From assembly GCA_015178975.1 (NCBI GenBank), contig WHVD01000020.1:186001-250000 (forward strand): a stretch of DNA of 64,000 nt, written 5' to 3'. Position numbers and translations under genes: made by a program. The DNA is from Hysterangium stoloniferum. Taxonomy: Eukaryota; Basidiomycota; Agaricomycetes; Hysterangiales; Hysterangiaceae. The notes beneath the pieces are model-generated. The model ran no database searches. It saw only the letters and a list, made by a program, of their open reading frames with translations, and had not been told where the DNA came from. Positions 22,563-33,711 of this stretch are shown here, in pieces (the first letter of the stretch is position 1; every line of letters begins with the position of its first letter).

Positions 22563-24140
22563 TGACGTGCTCAATCAAGGCACTTCCAATACTGCGTACC
22601 GCCGCTCGGAAGGTAGTGATCACAAGATTCCATTTTGTATCGGTCGCCCCAAATGGTGAATTTAGTTCTCGCAGATCGAGAAAGAAGCGGCAAATATGAA
22701 GGACAGATATGCTGCGGTTAACATTAAAAGAATTCAGTGAAATGCTGGCGATAAATACTTTCCAATTCTGCAAGTTTGTGCCGAGGTTTATAAATGCAGT
22801 CTACATTGGATTTGAGATGATTGCATGGGGGAGAAAAAGATGATAAAAGATATTCACTGACGCGAGCATGGAAAGAATCAGTGAACGGTGGAAAGCAGTA
22901 GTAATTTTAAACGTTTTTCACAATTGGAACCTCTAAACTCCATATAAAAACTATATAAATAATCAAAATGACATTTCCACGCTAATGCTGATTTAGCACT
23001 GGCGCAAATCGGAGAACACCTGCAAATAATACGACCCACATAGACATAAATGGATTTACCTTGATGCACAAACAGATAGGTTATGGATAGTGTTGTCAAT
23101 TCTTTAATTTATCTTTGTAGCCTAATGATGCCGATGGTGTAGAATAATGTAGTGAACAATATGAGCGCATCGAACGTCATGCTAATGGCGTATGTTGCTG
23201 TGTCTATAACGATCATGTCAGTTCCAGTTCTTGAGGCATACACAATTTACTTCTGTATGCCTGTTTATTGCAGTCTATATATGCGTAGCTCATAAAATGA
23301 GACGTACAATTTGAAAAGGGGCCCTGAAGTGGTGGAAGCACGATCTTCATAGACTGTGAGAAGCTATTACGCTCCTGTGAGTCTCCAGATGCGCAACGAC
23401 TAGGATAGCCCTCTTCACATATTGAGGAAAAAGCTGCAGCGTACTTACCTGCATCAGCGCAAATGTTTTCCCCCACAATCATAGTTTCATCATGGCGCAT
23501 CATCCATGCGTACAACAGTCTCGGTGTGCCTCCACTGACCACGCGATTCTTATTTACGGATGACAGCTGTATGCCTTGTCCCTGAACGAACGATCGCTCT
23601 CCGTCGCATCATTCAACCGCATTACATGTCCTACCCGCTTCAAACGTAGCTTGGGGTTACGTCTAACCTCCCTCTGAATCTTGTGAAACGTTTGTATAGT
23701 GGCACTTTCGGAATTGTTGTGTTTCAAGCCGGATAACATTGGAAAGCGGCCCTCCAATGCTGTGTCAAGCTTTCAAAGGGAGAGAACTAGTCTAAGGAAT
23801 TCGCCCAACACTGTGCAAAGACCCTCATTCTATTACAAAATACTGCCCATAAGATCGTGGGTCCTGTCGATTGAACATAAGCTTGAAGATAAGATGAGCC
23901 TGAACGAGACATGGATCGGAATGGTGACGGGGGAGCCCTTTTTCACACCAATGATATTTGATTTACAATGAGTGTCGTTCATGAGTTGGATGTTAGTCAA
24001 ACCACGGCTCGTGCCCCCGAATGTATTCAACGCATGCCTGTGCACAAGCTACAGAGCTCGCGGCGATGGTAAAAGTCACTATATGCGCTCTCACATTGGC
24101 TTAAAGTATATAGCTTTGTACAATTTACAAATCCGGCTGC
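22563..24140 (-). pseudogene. Degenerate multi-pass membrane protein gene, copy 1
   Basis: Read on the minus strand, hydrophobic stretches such as ISMTFDALILFTTLFYTIG (near 23160) and IASISLNSFNVNRSISVLHI (near 22730) resemble the seven-helix fungal membrane proteins annotated with DUF6533-like domains, which end in a LICRFFL-type helix. A GTAAAT...TTGCAG intron fits near 23010-23055 after YLFVHQ. The frame is interrupted repeatedly. The whole 1.6-kb block recurs at 31769-33330 and in part, inverted, at 49925-50522. The family assignment rests on hydrophobic pattern and a few words, so it is tentative. Confidence 0.5.
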
Positions 24141-24148
24141 AATTTGAG

Positions 24149-25600
24149 TTAAATAAACGGCGACGCTATTGAGCTCCTCCTGGTTTGGTTGAGATATGTC
24201 GGCATTATCGAACAGAAATAAATAGGAACTGTGTCCAATTGATGGTACAAGACCTTTGTCAGGGAAGCCATGTTCTCCAAATGCTGATATGGAGTTCTAA
24301 TTATACCCTGCCGACACACGAGTGGAAGGTGTGGCGACGACGCAAAGGAAAGAACGCGCGGTGAAATCTCAACTTTCAAGGCGGTAACTGAATAATTGGT
24401 CATTGGTCGAGTGTGAAAATGTGGAAGGAGAGAAACGAGAATGGGGATGGTCTTGAGGCTGCGCACTGTGGTACACGCGGATTCGGGCTCGGAAGATCCA
24501 GTTATCAGCTTCAGAGTAACCTCCACTCCTTCCATAGGGAGTGGCTGGCCCGACCCGATGTTAACTCTTGTAGGACTCCACCGCCGCATCACGCGATGTT
24601 GGAAAATAAAAGGAGTCCCTAAAATCAAGTTGTATGAATCTAGGTTGGCTACATCAAAACGACGTGAGAAATTGATGTTCTGGTACGCAAATTGAGCAGT
24701 CGCTGAATAATTGATTTTGGACCTCGAACCGTGAACAGCCAACTGGACGGTGAGTGGTGTTACTAGTGGATCCTTAACGACTTCTAGCTGATCAACTAAC
24801 GTTGTGGACATAAAATCAGCGAGTGACCCACTATCAATTAGGGCTTTCACCGGTCGTCCGTTAATGAACGCCTCGATGACGACTGGTTTAGGCAGCCAAC
24901 GAGTAAAATCCTTGGGTTGCATCGACGTATGCTCGACCATTTCGACACCTCCGTTTTTCAATTAACTCTTTTTAGGTCCCAACGTTTTTCTCTTGGGCGT
25001 ATGGGCAGCATTTACAAAAACAACGGGTTCCGATGAATCCTCCATGGGTATCTTCCGTCTTAGTATCTGGGGAACAGTCCATTCATCGTGTTGCAGATGG
25101 TCGGTTGTTACTGTGTAAGTTATGACTAATTCCCGATCATGAATCTCGTATAACCCTGCAGTAACAGAAATTCAGAATCGCTGTCTCTCCATTCCATTTG
25201 CATCTCTAAAGGTACTCATCTTACAATAGACTCGAAAACTGAGGTTAGAAGCTTGCACATCGCCTCCTGACAGTACCTTTGAAAAGCAGGCATATCTTCA
25301 GAGAAACCAGGTATGTCTTCCTCATAAACAGCTTGTATTGTATCGTCCATGTCCTCGTCAAGCCTGAACACAGACCAGGGCATAAACAGAGGTAAGTGAG
25401 TACTGGTTTCATCCCATATCCGCAGCCCGGACTCTTCGGTATGTACTCTAAACCGAGCTTCGGGGGAAATCCCTTCCTGCAACGCTTTCTCTAGTGTGAA
25501 ATACTCCTTCAATGCCGCTAGAAGATGCTGCGTTCGAGTATTCCCGTCTGATCTCGGTGGGTTCCCATCCTCTATCGGCTCCTCTTGGTCAGTCCCACCA
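24149..25600 (-). mobile_element. Ty3/Gypsy fragment, family H (gag-like region and protease)
   Basis: The minus strand holds a retroviral-type aspartic protease (about 24500-24960; VKALIDSGSLADF, then NLILGTPFIF). Upstream is a 100-residue segment (ALKEYFTLEKALQEGISPEARF, about 25216-25600) of the kind found in front of protease in agaric Gypsy elements. Polymerase and LTRs are not present. It is bounded on the right by the HNH pseudogene. The protease stretch is open for about 270 codons; the element as a whole is a fragment. Confidence 0.7.
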
Positions 25601-26018
25601 GTGGTGATTCGGCAAGGTCACGATTCCGCCCTGTTCAATCGTTTTACTTCAAATCATTTTTATTTCTAGTATTACACTAGTACTGGTAAAAATACAGCAT
25701 AGTAACGTTACACGTAGATCAAATCATAGCTACGCCTTCCCTCCACTACTGCATACGCTGAAGGGTTATCTTGTACCTTCCTGTCATGGCGTTCTCTCGC
25801 AGCCTGTGAACTTCCCCAAAAGAACAGCACCACGTCCTCCTCATCCCACATTGCCTGGCCGTCCGAATCCACCAATTCTCCTTCTCCAGTTCCAGCTCCA
25901 GCAGTGGCATTCCGAGCACCAGATCTACCGGCTGCCCCGCCTGCGTCACGCTTGTTAATTGCCGTCTTTCCATCCTGAGTAGTCCTCGACGCTCCCGATG
26001 GTGCCGTAACAGGCACGG

Positions 26019-26272
26019 TGTAATCCCGTCGTCAATTGGGATCACTGGCGGTCACACGAGTTGACAGGACCACGTTGTATTGTCTAGAACTGAGACGAGA
26101 TACAGGATGTTACAGCGTACGGTAAGGTAAGAGAAGGAAAACTACCTAGGCTTTATATGCTATGATCACGTGGTAGCACAAAGGGAGTGGAACAAGGGAG
26201 TGGAACAAAAGGACAATGAGAACAAAGGAGTGGAACAAAAGGAATGAGTAAGACTGGGGCGCCAGGCTTACA
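26019..26272. repeat. Family D solo-LTR-type insertion, copy 1 (254 bp)
   Basis: It begins TGTAATCCCG, ends GGCTTACA and is flanked by CACGG at 26014-26018 and 26273-26277. The uninterrupted site is visible in the intact HNH gene (GGCACGGGTGGGCG near 14425). A second copy with its own duplication is at 31075-31310. Confidence 0.9.
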
Positions 26273-26840
26273 CACGGGTGGGCGAGGAGGCTTGGCGTGC
26301 TGTTGAAGGGTCTCTTTGCCATTGCCCCACCATTTGACGACTACAGCAGCATAATTGTAGTGCACCAACAAGTCAGATGGTTTTGCTTTCTTGGTACCTT
26401 TCTTGAAAGCGGCATCTCTATTGTCTGGGAGCATTGCTTTGGTGGCCAGTTCCGGTTTTAGCCATTGCAGCGTATATCGGCTATTTTTCGGATGTGACAC
26501 TTGTCGCCCTATGGGGGCATTTGGTGCGGGAGGGGATGCCTGTCGTTTTAAGATAGCAATTGGGAGTCTTCAGAAGATCAGTGAGGTTGAGATGAAACAA
26601 CGACAAAGAGGTACGAAACAATAACAGAGGTCGACAAATATGACAAACCTTCAGGATGGCTATGCGGCGTGGATCAAATATGTTATGAATCATGTGAGAA
26701 CACGCCATTGCGAATGTCATTAATGTCGTCGAGATCTCCCGCATCTTCGCTGTAGTTTGGTCTATTGCCTACGAGGAGCTGAAACCACTGAAATAGTCGA
26801 AAGGAGAGAGAGGGTCAGATGTCTTCCAAGCACAAGATTG

Positions 26841-27100
26841 TGTTGGAAAGGTAACTCTATATGTAGTCTCGTATTAGCGTATAACGGACTAACTGGTATG
26901 TACCTATATGTATCTGATACATACAATTAATATAAAGGTAAAAGAAATACTACGCAGAGTAACACTCACCTCAGTCTCGTATTAGCGTATAACGGACTGA
27001 GGTGTAAATGTTGTAACTACGCAGTTTAAATACCACACGGGGAATGATGACCGTGTATGTGCCTTACATGATGATAATGTTTTTACGGTGTTATCCAACA
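26841..27100. repeat. Solo-LTR-type insertion (260 bp) in the HNH pseudogene
   Basis: It begins TGTTGGAAAGG, ends TTATCCAACA and is flanked by GATTG at 26836-26840 and 27101-27105. The empty site (AAGATTGTAGAAC) is present in the intact gene. It contains CGTATTAGCGTATAACGGAC twice. TGTTGGA...TCCAACA ends are typical of Copia LTRs. Confidence 0.9.
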
Positions 27101-27193
27101 GATTGTAGAACTTACTTTGGAACCCCACTCAACGGGAATGATATGTTAAACCAGCTCCAATGTCCGGAGCAGCTCCTGTCCACACACAAAAAC

Positions 27194-27454
27194 TGTTAGA
27201 GTATGATACTACAGCTCTAATATAGTCTATTATGTTACCTATATTTCTCTCTATATTTTTCTCATATGTGTAGTGTTTTTCCCAGCACTGTAGGTGCAGT
27301 ATTTAGTGAGTTACTTAGTTTGGTAACCCCTATGTGCTTAGATAAGCACCCAGTAGAATACTCCACTGTGGGTGTGGGAAAGTCTCCTTAGTGTTTACTT
27401 TCCAATCACACACTCACAGGGTGTTCTGCAAAGCATTATTCAACTGTTTCAATA
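27194..27454. repeat. Probable solo LTR in the HNH pseudogene, right end uncertain
   Basis: The insert begins TGTTAGAGTATGATACTAC directly after CAAAAAC of the host sequence. It ends near TTTCAATA before a second AAAAC (27455-27459). The intact gene lacks it. The right boundary is uncertain because it does not end in CA at the duplication. Confidence 0.65.
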
Positions 27455-27695
27455 AAAACATCATGGTCCAACAAATTGTTGGAAAATTCATTGTGACTAC
27501 TCTGTGTGGTTTCTAAAGGCACATTTGTCCTCATTTTGATAACCTCAAGGCCAACAGCCTGGGAGGAATCTTTGTTGGATAGAGTACAAGTGTTCTGCAT
27601 CCAGCATCAGCATCAGTAAAGACATACTTGTATCCATAATATAATAGTAGATCCCCCCATTGTCCAGATCTCCATTAGTACCAATGCTGTCACCA

Positions 27696-28660
27696 TGTTA
27701 GGGTACATACACGGGGGGGTTTCCGGAGAAACCCGTGGGATATCCGGTAGGACTTGGCTTCAGCTTATAGGCTGCACCCTCGTGAGATCGTGTTGTCCAA
27801 TTTCAGACAGGTGGACGGGATTCCCGGGGAGTCTGGGCGGGGTTCGTGGGTTGAGGGGTCGTGGGTCGGAGGTCGTGGGTCGAGAGGTCATGAGTTGAGA
27901 TAGATAAGAGAGATAGATGTGCCGGAGCCCATGGGCTCTGACTAGCATCAGTGGTGTGATTCAAGTAGGAGTTTAGAGCGGAAAATGTATTAGATTACTG
28001 GGGGGAATCTAAGCCAATTTTCTGACTGGATTGTATGTACAACATCTGCCAGACTATATAGATCGTGGAATGAATGACATACCAAATACAGTAATAATGA
28101 AACGAAACTAGCAAAACATAAAACGGGAATAGTAAACATAAAACGGGAATAGTAAACATAAAACGGGAATAGTAAACATAAAACGGGAATAGTAAACATA
28201 AAACGGGAATAGTAAACATAAAACGGGAATAGTAAACATAAAACGGGAATAGTAAACATAAAACGGGAATAGTAAACACCAGATTTGGTGTTAGGAATGG
28301 GATGGAACGGAGCGGAGTCCAAATCGTGACAAATCATAAACCATAACAGGAAATGGAGCGGGAGCGGAGTCTGAATCATGACAGGTCATTTGACTAAAAC
28401 GGGAAGGGGGCTCTGTTAGAGGGATGATGGGTTTTCTGAGCAAGGTCCAGTGACTGATGTGTGGGATGGGGTCAGACATAGACAGGGACAGAGTCCAGTA
28501 GGTATTCCAGTGACTGAAACACAATGTAACCAAGTTGAATGTAGACAAGTCTGACATACGGGGTCCAGTGGGTATTCCAGTAAACTGACAATGGGTGTGT
28601 ATAGGGCACAAGTGCATATAAGTTAGTGCCCAGAGTCCAGCGGGAAATCCGGTCATAACA
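27696..28660 (-). repeat. Solo LTR, family C, with expanded 20-bp tandem repeat
   Basis: It is flanked by CACCA at 27691-27695 and 28661-28665, and has the same ends as the LTR at 17437-18283 in the opposite orientation (TGTTAGGGTACA...GGTCATAACA). It contains eight head-to-tail 20-base units at 28121-28280, where other family C LTRs have one. Confidence 0.95.
28121..28280. repeat. 20-bp tandem repeat, 8 units
   Basis: The unit AAACGGGAATAGTAAACATA repeats eight times with no change except the last four bases of the final unit. The related LTR at 40928-41732 has a single unit (near 41346). There are no spacers, so this is slippage expansion, not a CRISPR array. Confidence 0.97.
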
Positions 28661-28866
28661 CACCACCAGATTCAAGTGCCAGACACCCTTCAACACCAAG
28701 GATAGACCATCCAAGGTAGTGAAGATACTTCTGGGGTTCAAACACAAAGACTCAATGATGGCTAACAGTATTTGCAAATAAAAGGGCAATTCTTCATCTT
28801 CTAGAAGAACCAATTTGACACAGTAATCAGGAACAGAAATGGCATTGGATCCAGGAGACAGAGACA

Positions 28867-29574
28867 TTTACATAGTAAGTTGTTGACAATGCTATGAAAG
28901 AACAACATTGTCATGCTCATAACTATTGTGACACCTGGTTGGTAATGGTGACATCAAAATGGCACACAGTTAGGGTTGACTTGTTCATAATGCATAACAT
29001 CATAATGTATAGGATTTGAGTGGGATCCATGTTGGGCACTTGGGGGCCTGTATAGAGTATGAGGGTAACCTGTGAAGGCAAGCCCCCATACACCCCCAGC
29101 TTTACACTGTATCAACAATTTAATTTAATTTAAAATCATTTGAATGTATTAAAAATGGTGCAAAATTATTTAGAAACACATAAAAAAAACTTATTAACAT
29201 TTAAAATCATTTACAATCATATAACAAACTTTGGAAACATATATAAAAAGACTTAAAAGCATTTGACATCTAAAGGCATTTTATTGCAGAGATTGTTTCT
29301 TGGTCACTACAAAGTACAAAATTTTACTAAGGTCCAGAGGTATTGAGTAGCATAATATTTATATGTGAAGAAACAATATAGAAATGGAAACTTGAAGTGG
29401 TGATGAATCATTATAGAACAAAGAAATAGAACAAAAGCAGCCATCTGAAAAATAGCTGTAAAGCATGATTGAGGGTTGCCTTGTGTTTTCAGAGATATTC
29501 TGGTCCTGCCACATCCACCTTTAAGCATGCATAAGCCATACACCGGGAAAGCATGCCAATCACTCATCAGATCC
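28867..29574. other. Dead HNH promoter, then AT-rich sequence with a shared repeat
   Basis: 28870-28970 is the counterpart of the HNH upstream region. 29055-29115 (GTGAAGGCAAGCCCCC..., TTTACACTGTATCAACAATT) recurs at 57355-57420. The remainder to 29574 is AT-rich with no supported gene. Confidence 0.6.
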
Positions 29575-29885
29575 TTACACCGGGAAAGGCCTTAGCTCCA
29601 AAAAACATTAGGATCCTAAGTAGAGGCTTAACCGAGTTAAAGTTGGTTAAGGATCTAACCTGTAATTGGCAGGTATAGAATCCAGTGAACTTTGGCATCC
29701 TTAAAGATCCATAACCAACTTAAAATTGGTTAAGGATCTAACATGTGATAGCAGGGTTTAGAATTCAATGAACTTTCGGATCCTCAAAAGATCCCTTCCC
29801 ACTTTTGACTCTCATAACGATTCAATGGATGATTGTTGGAGTTTATATAAAATAAGGCTCTACTAAGAATCCTAAAAATATTCCC
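29575..29885. repeat. Repeat family E, copy 2
   Basis: The left arm CACCGGGAAAGGCCTTAGCTCC and the right arm ...GGAGTTTATATAAAATAAGGC, with TACTAAGAATCCTAAAAATATT, are partly inverted copies of each other as in the other E elements. The extreme right end is missing. Confidence 0.65.
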
Positions 29886-30054
29886 CACTTGCCCACCTAA
29901 TTGCCATTCTGCTTGTCACAACACAGGACAAGGTTAATTGTGAAGCTTGTCTCCTATCATTTGTACTCTTGTTTAATGGAACATGGTAATATAATTAATC
30001 ACTGAATTAACTCACATTCAGATTTCCACTCATCATGGTCCTTCCTCCGCGAGT

Positions 30055-30412
30055 TCAACCGCATATGACACCATTCTGACAGCAGCTCTTCGTGGTGCCG
30101 GGAAGATTCATACAATGCATGCTAAAAAGAAGATCACAAAATATACAATAAAAAGCAACAAAGTAATCATACCCATCATCACAATAGGAACCATCTATCT
30201 CGGGGAATTAATCATTTAAAATATACGCATAGCAAAACGTCCTTACTAATGCAACATTGGGAACCGAGAGGTATACATTTGCCATGGCATACCACCGGGT
30301 CGCATTCCCACCGTTCAATGGGGTGGTCAGAGTATGTTCTGGGCAGAGAAGAAACAAGGCAAGCAAGTGGAAGGAGGAGAAGGCAGCTGACAGTAAAGCG
30401 GCACGCAGCCAT
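30055..30412 (-). CDS. Small secreted cysteine-rich protein (three exons, 84 aa)
   Basis: Exons on the minus strand are 30247-30412, 30173-30194 (only 22 bases) and 30055-30121. The introns are 52 bp (GTAAGG...GATAG) and 51 bp (GTATGA...TTTTTAG), and phases agree (1, then 2). The protein starts at an ATG with a typical signal peptide (residues 1-24, hydrophobic core TVSCLLLLPLACLV, cleavage likely after SSLP). The mature 60 residues hold ten cysteines in the pattern C-x5-C-x3-C-x6-CC-x4-C-x4-C-x8-CC-x5-C, with CHGKCIPLGSQCC and SCCQNGVICG. Small secreted proteins with CC and NG-x-C motifs are widespread in agarics. Roles in surface binding or host interaction are known only for some, so no function is claimed. 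It lies alone between two E repeats. Confidence 0.72.
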
Positions 30413-30624
30413 GACTGGTCAATGAAGTTGTTTCTGAAATCAAAGAGCATGAAATTATATATAAGAAAACAAAGAGTGGATACTTGTGGATCGTTGAAAC
30501 ATGATGCGGAAAAAGGATGCCTTTGTTCATGGTCTATGTATTGATGCTCACATACTGTGTTCAGGTACAGTCCCTGGATCCCACTTTTTCTTTAAATTAT
30601 CTGGCAGATTCTATTTTGGGAGCA

Positions 30625-31322
30625 CATGTTGAACAGGGCCTTCCCCTCCACTAGGTCCATTTCCTTTGTTACCCCTCTAGGGTCATATGATACTGGCGGA
30701 GAGACAATCACCGGGAAAAGCCCTAGCTCCACAACCTTTTAGGATCCTCAGTAAAGGCTTATTTTATATAAACTTCCCCAATCATTCATCGGATCCCCAA
30801 CCGAGTTAAAGTCGGTTAAGGATCCAACAGGTGATTGGCGGGTCTAGAATCGAACGAACTTCTAGATCCTTGAAAGATCCAGAACCCAGTTAAAATCGGT
30901 AAAGGAATTAACATGCGATTGCCGGGTTTTGAATCCACTGAACTTGAACTTTTGGATCCTCAGAAGATCCTTAACCAATTTTAACTGTTATAAGGATTCA
31001 ATGGATGATTGTTGGAGTTTCTATGAAATAAGGCTCTACTGAGGATATTAAATGTTTTTGGAGAGGGGGGTTATTGTAATCCCGTTGTCAATTGGGATCA
31101 CTGGCGGTCACACAAGTTGACAGGACCACGGTGTATTGTCCAGAGCAGAACAAGATACAGGCAAGTGCAGCGTACGGTAAGATCTAAGGTCCTGAAAACT
31201 TCCCGGCTACTAATACGGTGCAACACGGTGATTATGTAATCACGTGTTGATTGAAACGAGAATGTAAAACTAAAGGGTCCGTGCGTGAGACTGGGGGCAC
31301 CAGGATTACAGTTATCCCGGTG
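30625..31322. repeat. Repeat family E, copy 3, split by a family D insertion
   Basis: The palindromic unit runs from CACCGGGAAAAGCCCTAGCT at 30709 to ATCCCGGTG at 31322. 30625-30708 is shared, inverted, with the flank of copy 1 (22296-22375). A family D LTR-type insertion (31075-31310) sits near the right end. Without it the palindromic unit is about 373 bp. Confidence 0.75.
31075..31310. repeat. Family D solo-LTR-type insertion, copy 2 (236 bp)
   Basis: It begins TGTAATCCCG, ends AGGATTACA and is flanked by GTTAT at 31070-31074 and 31311-31315. It is similar to 26019-26272 at both ends and diverged in the middle. Confidence 0.92.
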
Positions 31323-31768
31323 TGTGTGGAAGCCATGTGAAATGATATATACATACATACTTCGGAACATGACCCGATAATCCATTAGATATATAAAATT
31401 TATCAACGTTCTCAAAAGACTTATAGATTCCATGAATTCAAATGGGAGGTGGCATCAGTAAAATAGTTTTAAGCGCTAGTCCGGCTCCAGGATCAAATGT
31501 CACTTTACTGATATCTATGTCTACTTAACCGTGATATCTGGCAAGAAAAACTAATTTTTTTTGCGATATCAGCGCTCTGTTGTTCACCCCAACAAGGAAG
31601 AGGGCGTGCCCACGCCGGCGCAAGCGGAAATACACGAAGATGGTAGAGCGGTAGGGTGGGTGAGACAAATAAAGCATCGAAGCTTTAAAAGCTATTGACT
31701 CTATGTGAGATGAGAGGGACGCGAGGGGAAGGAAAAGGGAAAAGGGGAGTATGAATAATAAAATAGGA

Positions 31769-33330
31769 CACGTGCTCAATCTAGGCACTTCCAATATTGC
31801 GTACCGCCTCTCGGACGGTAGTGACCACCGGATTGATTGCCAGATTGATTGCCTTAAATGGTGAATTTAGCTCCAGATCAAGAAAGAAGCCGCAACTAAG
31901 AAGGACAGATGTGCTGCGGTTAACATTAAAAGAATTAAGTGAAATGCTCGCGATAAATACTTTCCAATTCTGCAAGTTTGTGCCGAGGTTTATAAATGCA
32001 GTCTACATTGGATTTGAGATGATTGCATGGGGAAAAAAAGATGATAAAAGATATTCACTGACACGAGCTTGGAAAGAATCAGTGAACGGTGGAAAGCAGT
32101 AGTAATTTCAAACCTTGTTCACAATTAGAACCTCTAAACTCCATTTAGAAACTACACTAAATAATCAAAATGACATTTCCACACTGATGCTGATTTAGTA
32201 CTGACGCAAATCGGAGGAGAACACCTGCAATTAATGCGACCCACATAGACATAAATGGAATTACCTTGATGCACAAACAGATAGGTCATAGATGGTTTCC
32301 TCAATTCTTTAATATAATGGTGCCGAGGGTGTAGAATAATGTAGTGAACAATATGAGCGCATCGAACGTCATGCTAATGGCGTATGTTGCTGTGTCTATA
32401 ACGATCATGTCAGTTCCAGTTCTTGAGGCATACACAATTTACTTCTGTATGCCTGTTTATTGCAGTCTATATATGCGTAGCTCATAAAATGAGACGTACG
32501 ATTTGAAAAGGGGCCCTGAAGTGGTGGAAGCACAATCTTCATAGACTGTGAGAAGCTATTACGCTCCTGTGAGTCTCCAGATGCGCAACGACTAGGATAG
32601 CCCTCTTCACATATTGAGGACAAAGCTGCAGCGTACTTACCTGCATCAGCGCGAACCCTATCGCCCACAATCAGAGTCTCATGATGGCGCATCATCCATG
32701 CGGACAACAGTCTCGGTGTGCCTCCACTGACCACGCGATTCTTATTTGCGGATGACAGCTGTATGCCTTGTCCCTGAACGAACGATCGCTCTCCGTCGCA
32801 TCATTCAACCGCATTACATGTCCTACCCGCTTCAAACGTAACTTGGGGTTACGTCTAACCTCCCTCTGAATCTTGTGAAACGTTGGTGTGGTGGCACTTT
32901 CGGAATTGTCATGTTTCAAGCCGGATAACATTGGAAAGCGGCCCTCCAATGCTGTGTCAAGCTTTCAAAGGGAGAGAACTAGTCTAAGGAATTCGCCCAA
33001 CACTGTGCAAAAAGCCCTCATTCTATTACAAAATATTGCCTATAAGATCATGGATCCTGTCGATTGAACATTCGCTTGAAGATAATATGGGCCTGAACGA
33101 GACTTGGATCGGAATGGCGACGGGGGGGCCCTTTTTCACACCTCTAATGATATTTGATTTACAATGAGTGTCGTTCATGATGTTAGTCAAACCACGGCTC
33201 GTGCCCCCGAATGTATTCAACGCATGCATGTGCACAATTACAGAGCTCGCAGCGATGGGGAAAAGTGACTATATGCGCTCTCGCATTGGTTTAAAGTATA
33301 TAGCTCTGTACAATTTACAAATCCGGCTGC
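31769..33330 (-). pseudogene. Degenerate multi-pass membrane protein gene, copy 2
   Basis: It is nearly identical to 22563-24140 over about 1.57 kb, from GTGCTCAATC to CAAATCCGGCTGC, with small indels. Beyond both ends the sequences are unrelated, so this is a segmental duplication. The coding frame is interrupted in the same places as copy 1 where compared (for example after LELT), so the gene was probably already dead before duplication. Confidence 0.6.
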
Positions 33331-33711
33331 GATCTACGCAAGGCCGCGAACAAGGAAGCGATCATGCAATACTGGTAGATAACGGACGATATGTATGATA
33401 AATGTTGATGCAACCTCATCAAAGTTGGGGTACAGCCGTGACTTGACTAAAACGTTGTAAAGTGATGACGTAATCGCAGTTGAAGTATTTCTTGTATCTG
33501 ACCAATGAACGCCGGGACACCACCTGAAGGTCCAAGCCAAAGTTGTCATAGCATGGTAGGCAGTGTATCCTTTTGTTCCTTTGTTCTATAATGTAACGTG
33601 AAGTCACCGGGAACAACCGCAAAACCGACCACGCTCGTTTCTGAATTTGAAGCGGGTATGTGGGTCTGCGACCCAGACATGAGTATTTCGAGTTTCAAGA
33701 TTGACGCTGAG

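Larger units (their letters stand above)
25610..28866 (-). pseudogene. Dead copy of the HNH-nuclease gene with four insertions
   Basis: The copy begins at an ATG at 28866 (MSLSPGSNAISVPD, compare MSSSAGSNTLSIPD). It continues through all parts of the gene at 14130-15509 to the shared 3' flank at 25615. It is split by four LTR-type insertions: 27696-28660, 27194-27454, 26841-27100 and 26019-26272. Besides these it has lost parts of exons 2 and 3 (the HNH Asn/His segment survives only in part, IFDPRRIAIL) and has in-frame stops. CG dinucleotides are depleted in the 5' half (28660-28970) but much better kept in the 3' half (25700-26500), so the two halves may differ in age or methylation history. 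Confidence 0.9.

Noticed and set aside
27191-27460. Clean five-base target duplication for the third insertion in the HNH pseudogene
   Set aside because: AAAAC occurs on both sides, but the insert does not then end in CA and the A-run makes the match weak; kept only as probable.
28121-28280. 20-base direct repeats that could suggest a CRISPR array
   Set aside because: Units are head to tail with no spacers, inside an LTR of a eukaryotic genome; slippage explains them.
27995-28379. Minus-strand frames of 94-129 codons with repeated FPFYVYYSRFMFTIPVLC-type words
   Set aside because: They are the translation of the 20-base tandem repeat within a family C LTR, not a gene.
31525-31794. Minus-strand frame resembling a signal-peptide protein
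   Set aside because: No conserved family, lies at the edge of a duplicated dead block and lacks splice support.
33419-33622. A third exon of the hypothetical gene
   Set aside because: Frames are open but no donor/acceptor pair in phase connects them convincingly to 33712-34413.
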